Counted from the stretch's first letter, positions 25,386 to 34,344 are shown. The stretch: DNA of 64,000 nt from CAWBUW01 sp963792075 (GCA_963792075.1 CAWBUW010000012.1:930001-994000), one strand, 5' to 3'. Notes: generated by a model from the letters alone, not told the origin. Translations and numbers: made by a program.

Positions 25386-26765
25386 TTATGATCGGCGTTT
25401 AATCACAAAGCGGATCGGTGTACCCTGGAAACCATAGACCTCGCGGAAACGGTTTTCGAGGAAGCGCAGGTAAGAGAAGTGTGCCAGGGATGGATCGTTT
25501 GCATAGAGCATGAACGTGGGCGGATCACTGCGCACCTGGGTGCCGTAATAGATCTTGAGCGAGCGACCAGAATGCGATGGGGCGGGGTGCTGCGCCTGAG
25601 CATTTTGTAAGATCTGGTTGATCTGCGAGGTGGAAATGCGCGCCAGGCGCTCCTCCTGCACACGGAGTGCGGTGGGTAGGACCTGGGGGACGCGCTGCCC
25701 GGTTTTAGCCGAGATGAAGAGCACGGGCACATAATCCATGAAGTTTAGCTCGCGGCGTACCTGGGCGGTAAAGGCGTCCATAGTGTAGGTATCTTTTTCG
25801 ATGGCATCCCACTTGTTGACGATTACCACAACGCTCTTCCATTCATCCAGGATAAAACCAGCGATATGGGCATCCTGAGCGGTGAGGCCCAGTGTGGCGT
25901 CCACGATGAGCAGGCAGACATCTGCACGCTCGATCGCCTGGAAGGAGCGCAGCACGCTGAATTTCTCCACTCCTGGCTCGATGTGACCTCGGCGGCGGAT
26001 CCCCGCCGTGTCGATCAGCGTGATAGGGGTGCCTTCGAAGGTGAAAAGGGTGTCTATGGCATCGCGTGTGGTACCAGCGATGGGGCTGACGATGGCGCGA
26101 TCCTCGCCAAGCAGGCGGTTGAGTAGGCTGGATTTCCCCACGTTGGGCTTGCCAACGATGGCAATTTTGACAGAATCATCATCTTCTTCCGTAGTAAGCT
26201 CTTGGGCCTTGAGCAGGCGCACAAGCTCATCCAGCATGTCACCGGTACCGATGCCGTGTAAGGAGGAGATTGGGTAAGGTTCCCCGAGGCCTAATTCGTA
26301 AAATTCCATAGCCTGCAGCCGGCGTTCCTGGCTGTCACTTTTGTTTACCACCAGCAACACCGGCGGAAAGGGTTGGCCATTCACTTCTTTTTGCGAGCGG
26401 CGCAGGATCTGAGCAACTTCTAAATCGGCCGGAGTGATACCGCTGTCGGCATCGGTGAGGAACAAGACCGCATCTGCTTCATGGATGGCAATTTCTGCCT
26501 GGGTGCGGATTTCGGCGATGAAATCCGCTGAACCAATCGAAAGCGGCTGCTGGCCTTTACCGGGACCGGCCTGGGTGGGATCGATGCCGCCCGTATCCAC
26601 GACAAAAAATGAAACGCCGGTCCATTCTGCTTCAGCCATCAGGCGGTCGCGGGTCGTGCCTGCGACGCTGTCCACCACTGCCAGGCGTTCGCCAACCAGG
26701 CGGTTGAACAAAGTGCTTTTACCAACATTCGGCCGCCCAACCAGGGCGACAATCGGTTTTGTCAT
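25386..26765 (-). CDS. der: ribosome-biogenesis GTPase Der (EngA)
   Basis: A 459-residue protein with two tandem GTPase domains. The first has GRPNVGKSTLF and VNKSD; the second has GKPNVGKSSLL and NKWD. A KH-like C-terminal domain follows (about residues 355-459). The double G-domain is diagnostic of Der, which helps assemble the 50S ribosomal subunit. It is separated from cdaR by only 9 bases, so it is probably in the same operon. Confidence 0.97.
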   Translation of the reverse strand: MTKPIVALVGRPNVGKSTLFNRLVGERLAVVDSVAGTTRDRLMAEAEWTGVSFFVVDTGGIDPTQAGPGKGQQPLSIGSADFIAEIRTQAEIAIHEADAVLFLTDADSGITPADLEVAQILRRSQKEVNGQPFPPVLLVVNKSDSQERRLQAMEFYELGLGEPYPISSLHGIGTGDMLDELVRLLKAQELTTEEDDDSVKIAIVGKPNVGKSSLLNRLLGEDRAIVSPIAGTTRDAIDTLFTFEGTPITLIDTAGIRRRGHIEPGVEKFSVLRSFQAIERADVCLLIVDATLGLTAQDAHIAGFILDEWKSVVVIVNKWDAIEKDTYTMDAFTAQVRRELNFMDYVPVLFISAKTGQRVPQVLPTALRVQEERLARISTSQINQILQNAQAQHPAPSHSGRSLKIYYGTQVRSDPPTFMLYANDPSLAHFSYLRFLENRFREVYGFQGTPIRFVIKRRS

Positions 26766-26774
26766 TTATACCTC

Positions 26775-28082
26775 TCAAGGAATTGCAGCGCCAGGAGTTG
26801 GCGTTACCACGGGTGTGGGTGTGCCGGTAATCTGGGACGTGGGGGTGGGTGTGGGGGCGGGGATGATGGTAACTTCCACGGTCGCAGGTAAGATAGAGAT
26901 TTTCTGGACCTTCGCTGGCAAGAAGTCAATCACCGGGATGATCTGGTGAACCCCAGCTTCAAAACCTTCCAGGTTGACTTTGACGCGTATATCTGCAGGG
27001 CGCAGGTCATTGAGCACTGGCACTGGACCTGAAAGGATCACATCTACGGTGGAGGGTGCGACCTGGGCCTGCCAGCCGGGAGCCAGGCCTGTAATCTCAA
27101 TAGGCAGCGAGATGGTCAGGCTGCTTTCGATGGCCGCAATGCTGACCTGGACCAGGACGCGCGAGTCACCTACCGCACTGATGCCGGAGGGTAAGTTGAG
27201 CTCCAACAGAGCTTCGAAATCATCGGAGGCGTTGGTCAGGTCCAGCGGGGTCGTTTCCACATAGCCAGGGAGCGCGTCTACCAGGGACGGATCTGCAGAG
27301 AAGACAATGATGCTGGAGGGCGAAGCAAAGTAATTGGTCAGGCGATAGCCGCTGGCAACGTTGCCCTGTGTGACGACTTTAACGATCACATTCCGGTATC
27401 CACCCAACAGGCTGACCGGCTGGGTGAGGGTGACAGATGCCGGAGAAAGCGTGAGACCACTGACCATCTGATCGTTCGCATTAAGGGGCTGTAAGGTCAC
27501 TGGTTGAGAAACTGTATCCGTGGCTCCTTCGATATCCAGGCGAGCCTCGATCTTGGTTACCTGGGTGACCAAAGAGGCTGGCCCCGAAAGAATCACTTCG
27601 GTTACGCTGAGACGAGGGGTCTCGACCTGGTATCCCAGTGGAGGTTTGCCAGTTATCAGCAAGCTGATCGGGCGAGTCTCACTGAGCACCGGTTCGAGGG
27701 TCAGGCGCAGTTCCAGGGGATCCTGGCTGACCAGGCGCACAGGGGAGATGTCTATTTTTACGTGGACAGGCACGTTGTATTCGCCTGCACCGAGGTCAGA
27801 CAGGTCCACCCAGGCGCTCACCAGATGGGGATTGTTGTCGATGCGCGTCCAGATGGACTGGGGGGCCTTCAGCTTTAAGTGGACGGTAGTTTGTGAAGAC
27901 CCCATGAGCTTCAGTTCAGGGGCTTTTCCTATGAGCTTGATCTCCACAGCCTGGGTCAAATCGCGTTCTACGTTGGGATCCGAAGCGGTTACAGCCGAGA
28001 TCCAGACCGCGAAGGCCAGAATAATTGATAAAAACAACGAGCTCAGGTTCTTACCAAACCAGCGCAGAACGGAAAGAATCAC
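26775..28082 (-). CDS. cdaR: YbbR domain protein, CdaA regulator CdaR
   Basis: A 435-residue protein. One N-terminal membrane helix (about residues 11-30, LSSLFLSIILAFAVWISAV) is followed by four repeated YbbR beta-domains outside the membrane, then a Thr/Pro-rich C-terminal tail. YbbR proteins bind and modulate the membrane-bound diadenylate cyclase. The gene overlaps cdaA by 4 bases (ATGA), which supports tight co-expression. The longer Thr/Pro tail resembles that of the other exported proteins here. Confidence 0.9.
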   Translation of the reverse strand: MILSVLRWFGKNLSSLFLSIILAFAVWISAVTASDPNVERDLTQAVEIKLIGKAPELKLMGSSQTTVHLKLKAPQSIWTRIDNNPHLVSAWVDLSDLGAGEYNVPVHVKIDISPVRLVSQDPLELRLTLEPVLSETRPISLLITGKPPLGYQVETPRLSVTEVILSGPASLVTQVTKIEARLDIEGATDTVSQPVTLQPLNANDQMVSGLTLSPASVTLTQPVSLLGGYRNVIVKVVTQGNVASGYRLTNYFASPSSIIVFSADPSLVDALPGYVETTPLDLTNASDDFEALLELNLPSGISAVGDSRVLVQVSIAAIESSLTISLPIEITGLAPGWQAQVAPSTVDVILSGPVPVLNDLRPADIRVKVNLEGFEAGVHQIIPVIDFLPAKVQKISILPATVEVTIIPAPTPTPTSQITGTPTPVVTPTPGAAIP

Positions 28083-28966
28083 TGGCGCACCTCAGATTGG
28101 GATGGAATTAAGCCTGAGAGCAGGCGCTGGAACAGCGCACGTAAACCCTTGCCCTGGCTGGGTGTTTGGAAAAACGCGCGCAGGATGTTTTCCAGGCGTT
28201 CTGCATCCAGGCGGCGGATCATACGGCCGCCATGTACGATGGACAGATAGCCAGTCTCTTCGGAGACGATAACGCCGATCGCATCCGACACTTCGGATAT
28301 GCCAAGGGCTGCACGATGGCGCAGGCCCATCTGGCGTTCTGGGGAACGGGTGAGCACACCGCTGGCTGAGAGCGGCATAACACAGGAAGCGGCGATCAGC
28401 CGTGCACCAGAGAGGATCACCGCGCCATCGTGCAGGGGGGTGTTGGGATAAAAGACCTGCAGCAGAAGTTCCGGTGTCACACGGGCATCGAGCCGGACGC
28501 CCGTACGGATGTATTCATCCAGGTTGTCACTGCGCTGCAAGACGATGAGCGCCCCGTGGCGCCGGTCCGAGAGGCGGATGGCGGCACTGACCACGGCTGT
28601 AATGGCGGACTGAGTCTGAGAGACTTCCACCTTGCCCGGGCCGGTCACGCCGGCCCGCCCCAGGCGCTCGAGGGCGCGGCGGATTTCTGGCGCAAAGATG
28701 ACCGGGATGGCGAGGAATAAAGCTGGCAAGGTGGTTTGCACCAGCCAGGAGAACGCCGGGAGTAAATCTAGCGAGCTTAGCAGGCTGACCAGGGCAACCA
28801 GGAGCAGCACGCCGCGCAGCAGTACCATGGCCTGGGTATCTCGCAGCGCCTGGAGGATGCCAAAGAAGATCAGCGCGACCAGGAGCAGATCCAAAACCCC
28901 CCACCAGTCCAGCCGTCCAAATAAAAAGACCAGATTATCCATCAGGTCGAGAAAAATGCGTTCCAC
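28079..28966 (-). CDS. cdaA: diadenylate cyclase CdaA (DisA_N domain)
   Basis: A 295-residue protein. Three N-terminal membrane helices (about residues 10-95) are followed by a DAC domain with the DGAVILSGARL motif and the RHR motif in GLRHRAALGIS. It makes cyclic di-AMP from two ATP and is membrane bound. It is followed by cdaR and preceded by coaE; glmM, the third partner in many Firmicutes, is not present in this window. Cyclic di-AMP usually controls potassium and osmotic balance. Confidence 0.95.
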   Translation of the reverse strand: MERIFLDLMDNLVFLFGRLDWWGVLDLLLVALIFFGILQALRDTQAMVLLRGVLLLVALVSLLSSLDLLPAFSWLVQTTLPALFLAIPVIFAPEIRRALERLGRAGVTGPGKVEVSQTQSAITAVVSAAIRLSDRRHGALIVLQRSDNLDEYIRTGVRLDARVTPELLLQVFYPNTPLHDGAVILSGARLIAASCVMPLSASGVLTRSPERQMGLRHRAALGISEVSDAIGVIVSEETGYLSIVHGGRMIRRLDAERLENILRAFFQTPSQGKGLRALFQRLLSGLIPSQSEVRQ

Positions 28967-29037
28967 CTGTATTAATCCTTCAGCGCCTGGTCCCCCAGCC
29001 GCAGCGTGCTAACCAAGAAACTTACTTCGGCCAAAGA

Positions 29038-30177
29038 TCACACTGGCCGCAGCACTCGATCCTTACGGAGTTGTTTAAAGAGCATGATCTCACCGCTGGA
29101 CTGCGTTTCTTGAGCAGCTTCCTGCCAGGCACGTACGCCCAGGCTTTGTACCGTGCGCGGCTCGTAGCCCAGGGAACGCCAGGCCTGTTCCTGGCGGGCT
29201 AACTGGGGGGGCAGGAAGATAAGAGAGGCCTCACACTGCAAATCACGGGAGGCGTGTTCAATCTCTTCGGTCAACAAGCGCGTGGCTTCTTCAACCGGAA
29301 GCGATGGGTCGAGGTAGACATCGTCGCTGCGGGCAACCAGGTTTTCAACCTGCCACCCCATAATCCCCATCAGCCTGGAATCGATGGTAATCGCCAGGAA
29401 GGCTTTTTCGCCGAAGGCTGCCATGATATCTTCGCTTTTCAGCCGGCGGGCGCCAGCACTGATGCGGGTGATAAAGCTGGCAATCTCGGCAGCCAGGCGC
29501 GGGCGGGCTTTTTCAACCACCATTTTACCTTTAGGCGCCTCAGCCGTTTTAACTGGGGCGGTTTCAACAGCGAGAGCGGGCAGTTGTTCCTGCCAGGCAG
29601 CTACAACCTGTTTCCAGGTATCTTCGAAGGAGCCCTCGTTGCGGATCACAACGGTGGCGACCGCGATCTTTTCATCCTGGGTGGATTGTACGATGATACG
29701 CTGCCGGGCGACATCTTCGGTAAGCCCGCGCTTTTGCATCAGGCGGGCAAGCTGGATTTCGGGCGGTGAATAAGTGACCCAAATGCTGTCTAAGGTTGCG
29801 CGCAGCGGAGATTCAAGCAGCTTAATCGCCTCAATGACAATCACCTGCTGCTGCGCGCGCCGGGCCAGCACGTCCACTGCCTGGCGCACCAGAGGGTGCA
29901 CCACCAATTCGAGCTGTTTGAGCGCCCCAGGGTCGGAGAAGACCACGCGGGCCAGCTTGGCCCGGTCAATTTGTTCATCTGCCCCCAGGATCCACCTACC
30001 AAACATATCGACTACGGGGCGGTATCCTGGAGCATCCTTGGCAATGGCGCGATGGCCCAGCGCGTCGGCATCGATGCCATAGGCGCCTAAGTGTTCCAGC
30101 ATTTTACGCACTACGCTCTTGCCGGTGGCAATATTGCCGGTTAAACCGATGATGTACTTGCCAGGCCATGCACTCAT
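29038..30177 (-). CDS. coaE: dephospho-CoA kinase fused to a C-terminal GNAT-like domain
   Basis: A 379-residue protein, against about 200 for ordinary CoaE. The kinase part (residues 1-205) has the P-loop GLTGNIATGKS, YGIDADALGH and the lid region LMQKRGLTEDVARQRI. A linker of about 30 residues follows, then residues 235-370 look like an acetyltransferase-type fold (RPRLAAEIASFITRISAG, AFLAITIDSRLMGIMGWQVENLV, WRSLGYEPRTVQ). The kinase finishes CoA synthesis; the added domain may bind CoA or acetyl-CoA, which is inference. It heads the minus-strand run ending at 23055. Confidence 0.88.
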   Translation of the reverse strand: MSAWPGKYIIGLTGNIATGKSVVRKMLEHLGAYGIDADALGHRAIAKDAPGYRPVVDMFGRWILGADEQIDRAKLARVVFSDPGALKQLELVVHPLVRQAVDVLARRAQQQVIVIEAIKLLESPLRATLDSIWVTYSPPEIQLARLMQKRGLTEDVARQRIIVQSTQDEKIAVATVVIRNEGSFEDTWKQVVAAWQEQLPALAVETAPVKTAEAPKGKMVVEKARPRLAAEIASFITRISAGARRLKSEDIMAAFGEKAFLAITIDSRLMGIMGWQVENLVARSDDVYLDPSLPVEEATRLLTEEIEHASRDLQCEASLIFLPPQLARQEQAWRSLGYEPRTVQSLGVRAWQEAAQETQSSGEIMLFKQLRKDRVLRPV

Positions 30178-30252
30178 GGCTCCTCCAGATTACTAAGTTG
30201 GATTGATTGTAGTCATTCTAACGCAGAATGTCAAACCGAAATAAAAACTGTA

Positions 30253-30293
30253 TATAAAAACAGCCAGCGGCTGCTCTGCTGGCTGTTTTTATA
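30253..30293 (-). terminator. terminator hairpin of the peptide ABC operon
   Basis: 30253-30268 pairs with 30278-30293 around a 9-base loop, with A/T-rich outer ends, 15 bases after the last permease stop (minus strand). It separates that operon from coaE. Confidence 0.75.
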
Positions 30294-30307
30294 CGATAAT
30301 GTAAAAC

Positions 30308-31279
30308 TTAGCCGCTGGAATGCGCCAGGCGCGGATCGAGCGCATCGCGCAGGCCATCGCCTAGCAGGTTGAAAGACAGCACGGTGATCATGATGGCGAT
30401 GCCCGGAAAAAACACCAGGTGAGGCGCCGTAAAGACCTGGTTGCGTTCAGAACCGAGCATGGTGCCCCACTCGGGGGTAGGGGGCTGCGCACCCAGGCCC
30501 AGGAAAGAGAGCGCGGCTGCGTCCAGGATGGCTGTGGCAATGCCGAGCGTGCCTTGTACGATCAGCGGAGTCATGGCATTGGGCAGGATGCGCCCAAAGA
30601 GAATATAAAACGTACCGCCGCCCAGGGCCCGAGAGGCAGACACGAAGTCCAGCTCACGCACCGAGAGCACGGAGGCGCGCGTCACACGCGCATAAGCCGG
30701 GATGGAAACAATGCCGATGGCAAGCAGCGCGTTTTCCAGCTTCGGACCAAGGATCGTTACGATGGCAATTGCCAGGAGCAGGGAGGGGAACGCCAGGAGC
30801 ACGTCCATGATGCGCATGATGACGTTATCCACCCAGCCGCCCAAGTAACCTGCCAGCGCACCTAAGAAAACGCCGATGATGATGGCGAATGTCACTGTGG
30901 CAAAACCGACGTACAGGCTGTAGCGTGCGCCGTACAGCAGGCGGCTGAACTCGTCCCGCACGTTGCCGTCGATACCCAGGATATGCTGCGCTTTGTCCTC
31001 CGGGCAGCCAAGCAGGTGGATGCAGGGCGCCTGGCGCATCTTGACTTTTTCAACCCCAATCAGCACCTGGTAAGGATCATAAGGGGCAAGAAAATTAGCA
31101 AAGATAGCGACGAAGATCAAAATGCCCAGCAGGACCATTCCGACTATGGCAGACTTGCGCTTGAACAGACGCTGCCAAGTGGTGGACCACAGGCTGACAG
31201 TCTTTGGCGTGCGCAGTCCTTCAGCGCTCAAGCTGGATACCTGGTTAGGTTGTTTAGATTCGGGATCCGAAAGGGTCAT
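30308..31279 (-). CDS. peptide-type ABC transporter permease (DppC/OppC family)
   Basis: A 323-residue membrane protein with six predicted helices. The N-terminal OppC segment (QRLFKRKSAIVGMVLLGILI) precedes the BPD_transp_1 domain, which has the EAA-loop ASRALGGGTFYILFGRILPNAM. It partners with the DppB-type permease, from whose stop it is 7 bases away. Together with the binding protein upstream it would import oligopeptides, dipeptides or other solutes such as nickel or sugars. The ATPase genes are not adjacent. Confidence 0.92.
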   Translation of the reverse strand: MTLSDPESKQPNQVSSLSAEGLRTPKTVSLWSTTWQRLFKRKSAIVGMVLLGILIFVAIFANFLAPYDPYQVLIGVEKVKMRQAPCIHLLGCPEDKAQHILGIDGNVRDEFSRLLYGARYSLYVGFATVTFAIIIGVFLGALAGYLGGWVDNVIMRIMDVLLAFPSLLLAIAIVTILGPKLENALLAIGIVSIPAYARVTRASVLSVRELDFVSASRALGGGTFYILFGRILPNAMTPLIVQGTLGIATAILDAAALSFLGLGAQPPTPEWGTMLGSERNQVFTAPHLVFFPGIAIMITVLSFNLLGDGLRDALDPRLAHSSG

Positions 31280-31286
31280 GGCAGCT

Positions 31287-32372
31287 CTATTTCAACTTGA
31301 CCCGCGGGTCAAAGTAAACATAAGAAACGTCAACGATGAGGTTAAGGAAGACGAAGAAAATAGCAATCACAACGGTGAATGACTGTACCACGCCGTAGTC
31401 ACGGGCGGTGATCGAGTCATATAAAATGCGGCCTACGCCAGAGAGGCCAAAGATGGTCTCGGTGAGCACCGCACCGCCCAGAAAACTGCCGATGGAGAGG
31501 CCGACGATCGTGACGATGGGCAGCAAGGCGTTGCGCAGCGCATGTTTGAGGATTACGCTTTGCTGCCGCAGCCCTTTGGCACGCGCCGTGCGCACGTAAT
31601 CTTGCCCCAGCACGTCCAGCATGCTCGAGCGGGTCATCCGGGCGATCAGTGCCAGTGGGATGGTGCCTACTGCCACTGCGGGTAGGATCATGTGCTTGAG
31701 AGCATCCAGGAAGATATCCCAGCGCCAGATCAGGATGGAATTCAGCAAGTTAAAACCGCTGATGAAATCCATCAGGGAAATAAAGCCCGTAGGGGTTGTC
31801 CCTTGTGCAGCCAGGCCCCAAATTTCATAAAAAGGCGGGGGCTGCAGGCCGGGTGAGAGCCGCCCGGAAGGAGGAAGCTGCAGGGGAGTACCCTTGAGCA
31901 GGAGGGCAAAGATATAAGCCAACATCAAGCCCAGCCAGAAGACAGGCATGGATACGCCGATGTTTGCCACCAGCATGGTGATGATATCCTGCCAGGAGTT
32001 GTGTTTGACGGCGGAAATAATTCCCATGGGGATGCCAAACACCACGCTGAAAATCATGGCAGTTAAGGTCAACTCGATGGTGGTGGGCAGCCGGTCGATG
32101 ATCAGATCCAGCACTGGTTTGCCATAGCGGATGGAGTCGCCGAAATCGCCGGTGAACACCTCGCTCAAATAGATGCCAAATTGAACCGGGATGGGCCGGT
32201 CAAGGCCATGGCGACGGAGAAATTCGTCGCACACCACATCGGTGGCTTTTTCACCCAGGATTGCCCGGCAGGGATCGCCTGGGATCAGGCGTGCCAGGGC
32301 AAAGGTGACAAAAAGGATGCCAAGCAAAACGGGGATGCTCGAGAGCAAACGACGGACAATATAAGTGGGCAT
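31287..32372 (-). CDS. peptide-type ABC transporter permease (DppB/OppB family)
   Basis: A 361-residue permease. The N-terminal DppB signature YIVRRLLSSIPVLLGILFVTFAL is followed by five more helices and the EAA-loop YVRTARAKGLRQQSVILKHALRNALLP. A loop of about 50 residues inserted between helices is somewhat longer than usual. It is the middle gene of the operon: binding protein, DppB, DppC. It starts at 32372; the 65-base gap to the upstream stop carries a GC-rich hairpin. Confidence 0.93.
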   Translation of the reverse strand: MPTYIVRRLLSSIPVLLGILFVTFALARLIPGDPCRAILGEKATDVVCDEFLRRHGLDRPIPVQFGIYLSEVFTGDFGDSIRYGKPVLDLIIDRLPTTIELTLTAMIFSVVFGIPMGIISAVKHNSWQDIITMLVANIGVSMPVFWLGLMLAYIFALLLKGTPLQLPPSGRLSPGLQPPPFYEIWGLAAQGTTPTGFISLMDFISGFNLLNSILIWRWDIFLDALKHMILPAVAVGTIPLALIARMTRSSMLDVLGQDYVRTARAKGLRQQSVILKHALRNALLPIVTIVGLSIGSFLGGAVLTETIFGLSGVGRILYDSITARDYGVVQSFTVVIAIFFVFLNLIVDVSYVYFDPRVKLK

Positions 32373-32387
32373 GAGATCCTGGGGGAG

Positions 32388-32413
32388 GTGGGGGCCTCAG
32401 ACGAGGCCCCCAC
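32388..32413 (-). repeat. 11-bp GC hairpin between binding-protein and permease genes
   Basis: 32388-32398 and 32403-32413 are perfect reverse complements around AGAC, without a T-run on the minus strand. Such hairpins between a binding-protein gene and its permeases often stabilise the upstream mRNA so that more binding protein is made; that role is inferred. Confidence 0.6.
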
Positions 32414-32437
32414 ACAAAACAAATCTGAACGGATTAA

Positions 32438-34204
32438 CTAGGGAGCGGGTGCGTTGAGGAAAGCTCCCCACAGACCGGACCAGTAAGAGAAGGCGCCCGT
32501 GTTGCCCTTGTGGAGCGGGTTAGCAGCATCCCACTGGATCTGGAGGGAGAAGACCACATCGTTCGCGTCCAGCGTCGAGCCATCGTGGAACTTGACGCCC
32601 TTGCGCAGGTTGCAGGTCCACTCGGTCAGATCAGCATTGGCATTGCAGGCCTCAGCCAGTTTAGGCTCAACCGCGGTGCCGCCGATTTGGTAGGACAGCA
32701 GCGATTCGGTAACCTGCTCGCAGGCGCGCAGTGATTCGCCATCGGTTTCGTCAGCGCAGTATAGAGAGATGGGCTCCGCATTCTGCATCCAGACGAACTG
32801 ATCGGTGCCGTTGCTCATCACAGCGAAGTACTCGTTGCCAAGTGGGCTGGCGTGACCGCCTTGAACTGTTGCTTTGAAAGCCACAGCCGAGCCACCATGG
32901 GCAATGGGTACCATCGGGACGTGCGTCTTGATGGCGTTGTTGGCGATGGCATAGAAGGGTTCGCGATCAGAATCCTTAGCCAGGGAAGCGCCGGACTTCA
33001 GGGCATCCGTGATATCGGTGAACTTCTCACCGAACTGCTTGGAGGCGCCTGCGCCGAAGTGGTAATCCAGGAAGTTGGTCATATCGGGGTAGTCGGCGCC
33101 CCAGCCCAACAGGTACAGGCCTTCCAGCTTGCCAGAGTCGGCATTGTCGAGGAAGGTGCCAGATTCCTGAACTTCGATGTTGATTTTGATGTTGAGGTTT
33201 GCCAGCAACTGGGCCTGGATATCCTGAGCAACCACAGCCGGCTGCGGCAGGTAGCCGCGCACTACGTCGCGGTAGTTCAGCACGGTCTCAAAGCCATCGG
33301 GGAAGCCTGCTTCAGCCAGCAGTGCCTTGGCGGCGACGGGGTCGAAATCGTACCAGGAATCACCCGCGCAGCCATTGGGGATGGCGCAGGGGGTGAAGTG
33401 AGTGGCGACTTCAGAGCCGACCGGGAAGAAGTTGTCTACGATGCGCTGGCGGTCGATCGCCATGCCAATGGCCTGGCGCACCTTCTCGTTGTCGAAGGGC
33501 GGGAAGGCATTGTTAAAGCCCACGTAGAAGATATTCAGCGCCGGGCGGTTGATCAACTGGAGGTTAGGATCTGCTGTGATGGTAGCGAAATCATCCGGGC
33601 CGGGGTTGTCAATGCCATCCACGGTGCCGGCTTGCAGCTCCAGCAGACGCTGGGCAGCTTCCGAGCTCCAGCGGAAGACGAGGGTCTCGGTCTTGGCTTT
33701 GTCACCCCAGTAATCGGGGTTGGCTTTGAAGATCAGCTCATCGCCGCGCTTCCATTCGGAGACCATGTAGGGGCCGGTGCCGACGGGATGCTCGAGCAGC
33801 TCAGGCGTGCCGACGGCTTTCTCAAGCCATTCCTTGGGCTCAATCGCAAACGAAGAGAAGGCGATCTTAGACGGAAAGGCGGGGTCAGGGCTGCACATGG
33901 TGAACTTAACAGTGAACTCATCCACTGCTTCAATAGACTTGATCAGGCCGCCGTAATCACAGTTCGGGGCTTCAACCTTCAGGGGTTCGAAGGCTGGTGC
34001 GGCGGGTTCAGGCGGTTTGGTGGGCTCGGGCGCCGTGGTGGACTCGGGGGCTTTGGTCGGTTCAGGCGCTTTGGTCGGTTGAACTTCGGGGGCCTTGGTC
34101 GGTTCAGGAGCTGCGGTCGTTGCTGCACTACCGGTGCAGGCAGACAACACGAAGCTCATCACCATAATGATGGCCCCTAATTTGTAAAAGAATTTGCGGG
34201 ACAT
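32438..34204 (-). CDS. peptide-type ABC substrate-binding lipoprotein (SBP_5), apparently circularly permuted
   Basis: A 588-residue lipoprotein. The lipobox is SFVLSAC (Cys23), followed by a repeated PTKAPEP linker (to about residue 72). The SBP_5 fold then begins in the middle of its usual order: IKSIEAVDEFTVKFTMCSPDP (about residue 85 on), ERPVGTGPYMV-like HPVGTGPYMV, KVRQAIGMAIDRQRIVDN. The segment that normally starts the fold is at the C-terminus: EPISLYCADE at about residue 477, then EACNANADLTEWTCNLRKGVKFHDGS and LDANDVVFS, up to 588. AGGAGGAG precedes the ATG, and a TTGACA/TATAAT promoter lies upstream. It heads the importer operon. Ligand unknown. Confidence 0.9.
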   Translation of the reverse strand: MSRKFFYKLGAIIMVMSFVLSACTGSAATTAAPEPTKAPEVQPTKAPEPTKAPESTTAPEPTKPPEPAAPAFEPLKVEAPNCDYGGLIKSIEAVDEFTVKFTMCSPDPAFPSKIAFSSFAIEPKEWLEKAVGTPELLEHPVGTGPYMVSEWKRGDELIFKANPDYWGDKAKTETLVFRWSSEAAQRLLELQAGTVDGIDNPGPDDFATITADPNLQLINRPALNIFYVGFNNAFPPFDNEKVRQAIGMAIDRQRIVDNFFPVGSEVATHFTPCAIPNGCAGDSWYDFDPVAAKALLAEAGFPDGFETVLNYRDVVRGYLPQPAVVAQDIQAQLLANLNIKINIEVQESGTFLDNADSGKLEGLYLLGWGADYPDMTNFLDYHFGAGASKQFGEKFTDITDALKSGASLAKDSDREPFYAIANNAIKTHVPMVPIAHGGSAVAFKATVQGGHASPLGNEYFAVMSNGTDQFVWMQNAEPISLYCADETDGESLRACEQVTESLLSYQIGGTAVEPKLAEACNANADLTEWTCNLRKGVKFHDGSTLDANDVVFSLQIQWDAANPLHKGNTGAFSYWSGLWGAFLNAPAP

Positions 34205-34314
34205 GCTTTCTCCTCCTGAGAAAATTGGTTATCTTCGGCTTTTAGAAAGGGTTGGAAAATGGGAGATGGATAAGTTTGGGTTTCACCTCCTTTCGATCAT
34301 AAAAGGTAGGGATC

Positions 34315-34344
34315 ATTATACGAGGAAGAGATGTAATATGTCAA
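34315..34344 (-). promoter_or_regulatory. strong promoter of the peptide ABC operon
   Basis: On the minus strand TTGACA (34344-34339) and TATAAT (34320-34315) are separated by 18 bases. The start codon is 111 bases further on. A TATAAT for the divergent plus-strand gene is at 34371-34376. Confidence 0.8.

Noticed and set aside
32852..34180. A 442-codon open frame antisense to the substrate-binding protein
   Set aside because: It lies wholly opposite a gene with strong family motifs, has low-complexity Gly/Arg-rich translation where the real gene has its Pro-rich linker, and no ribosome-binding site; it results from codon bias on the true strand.
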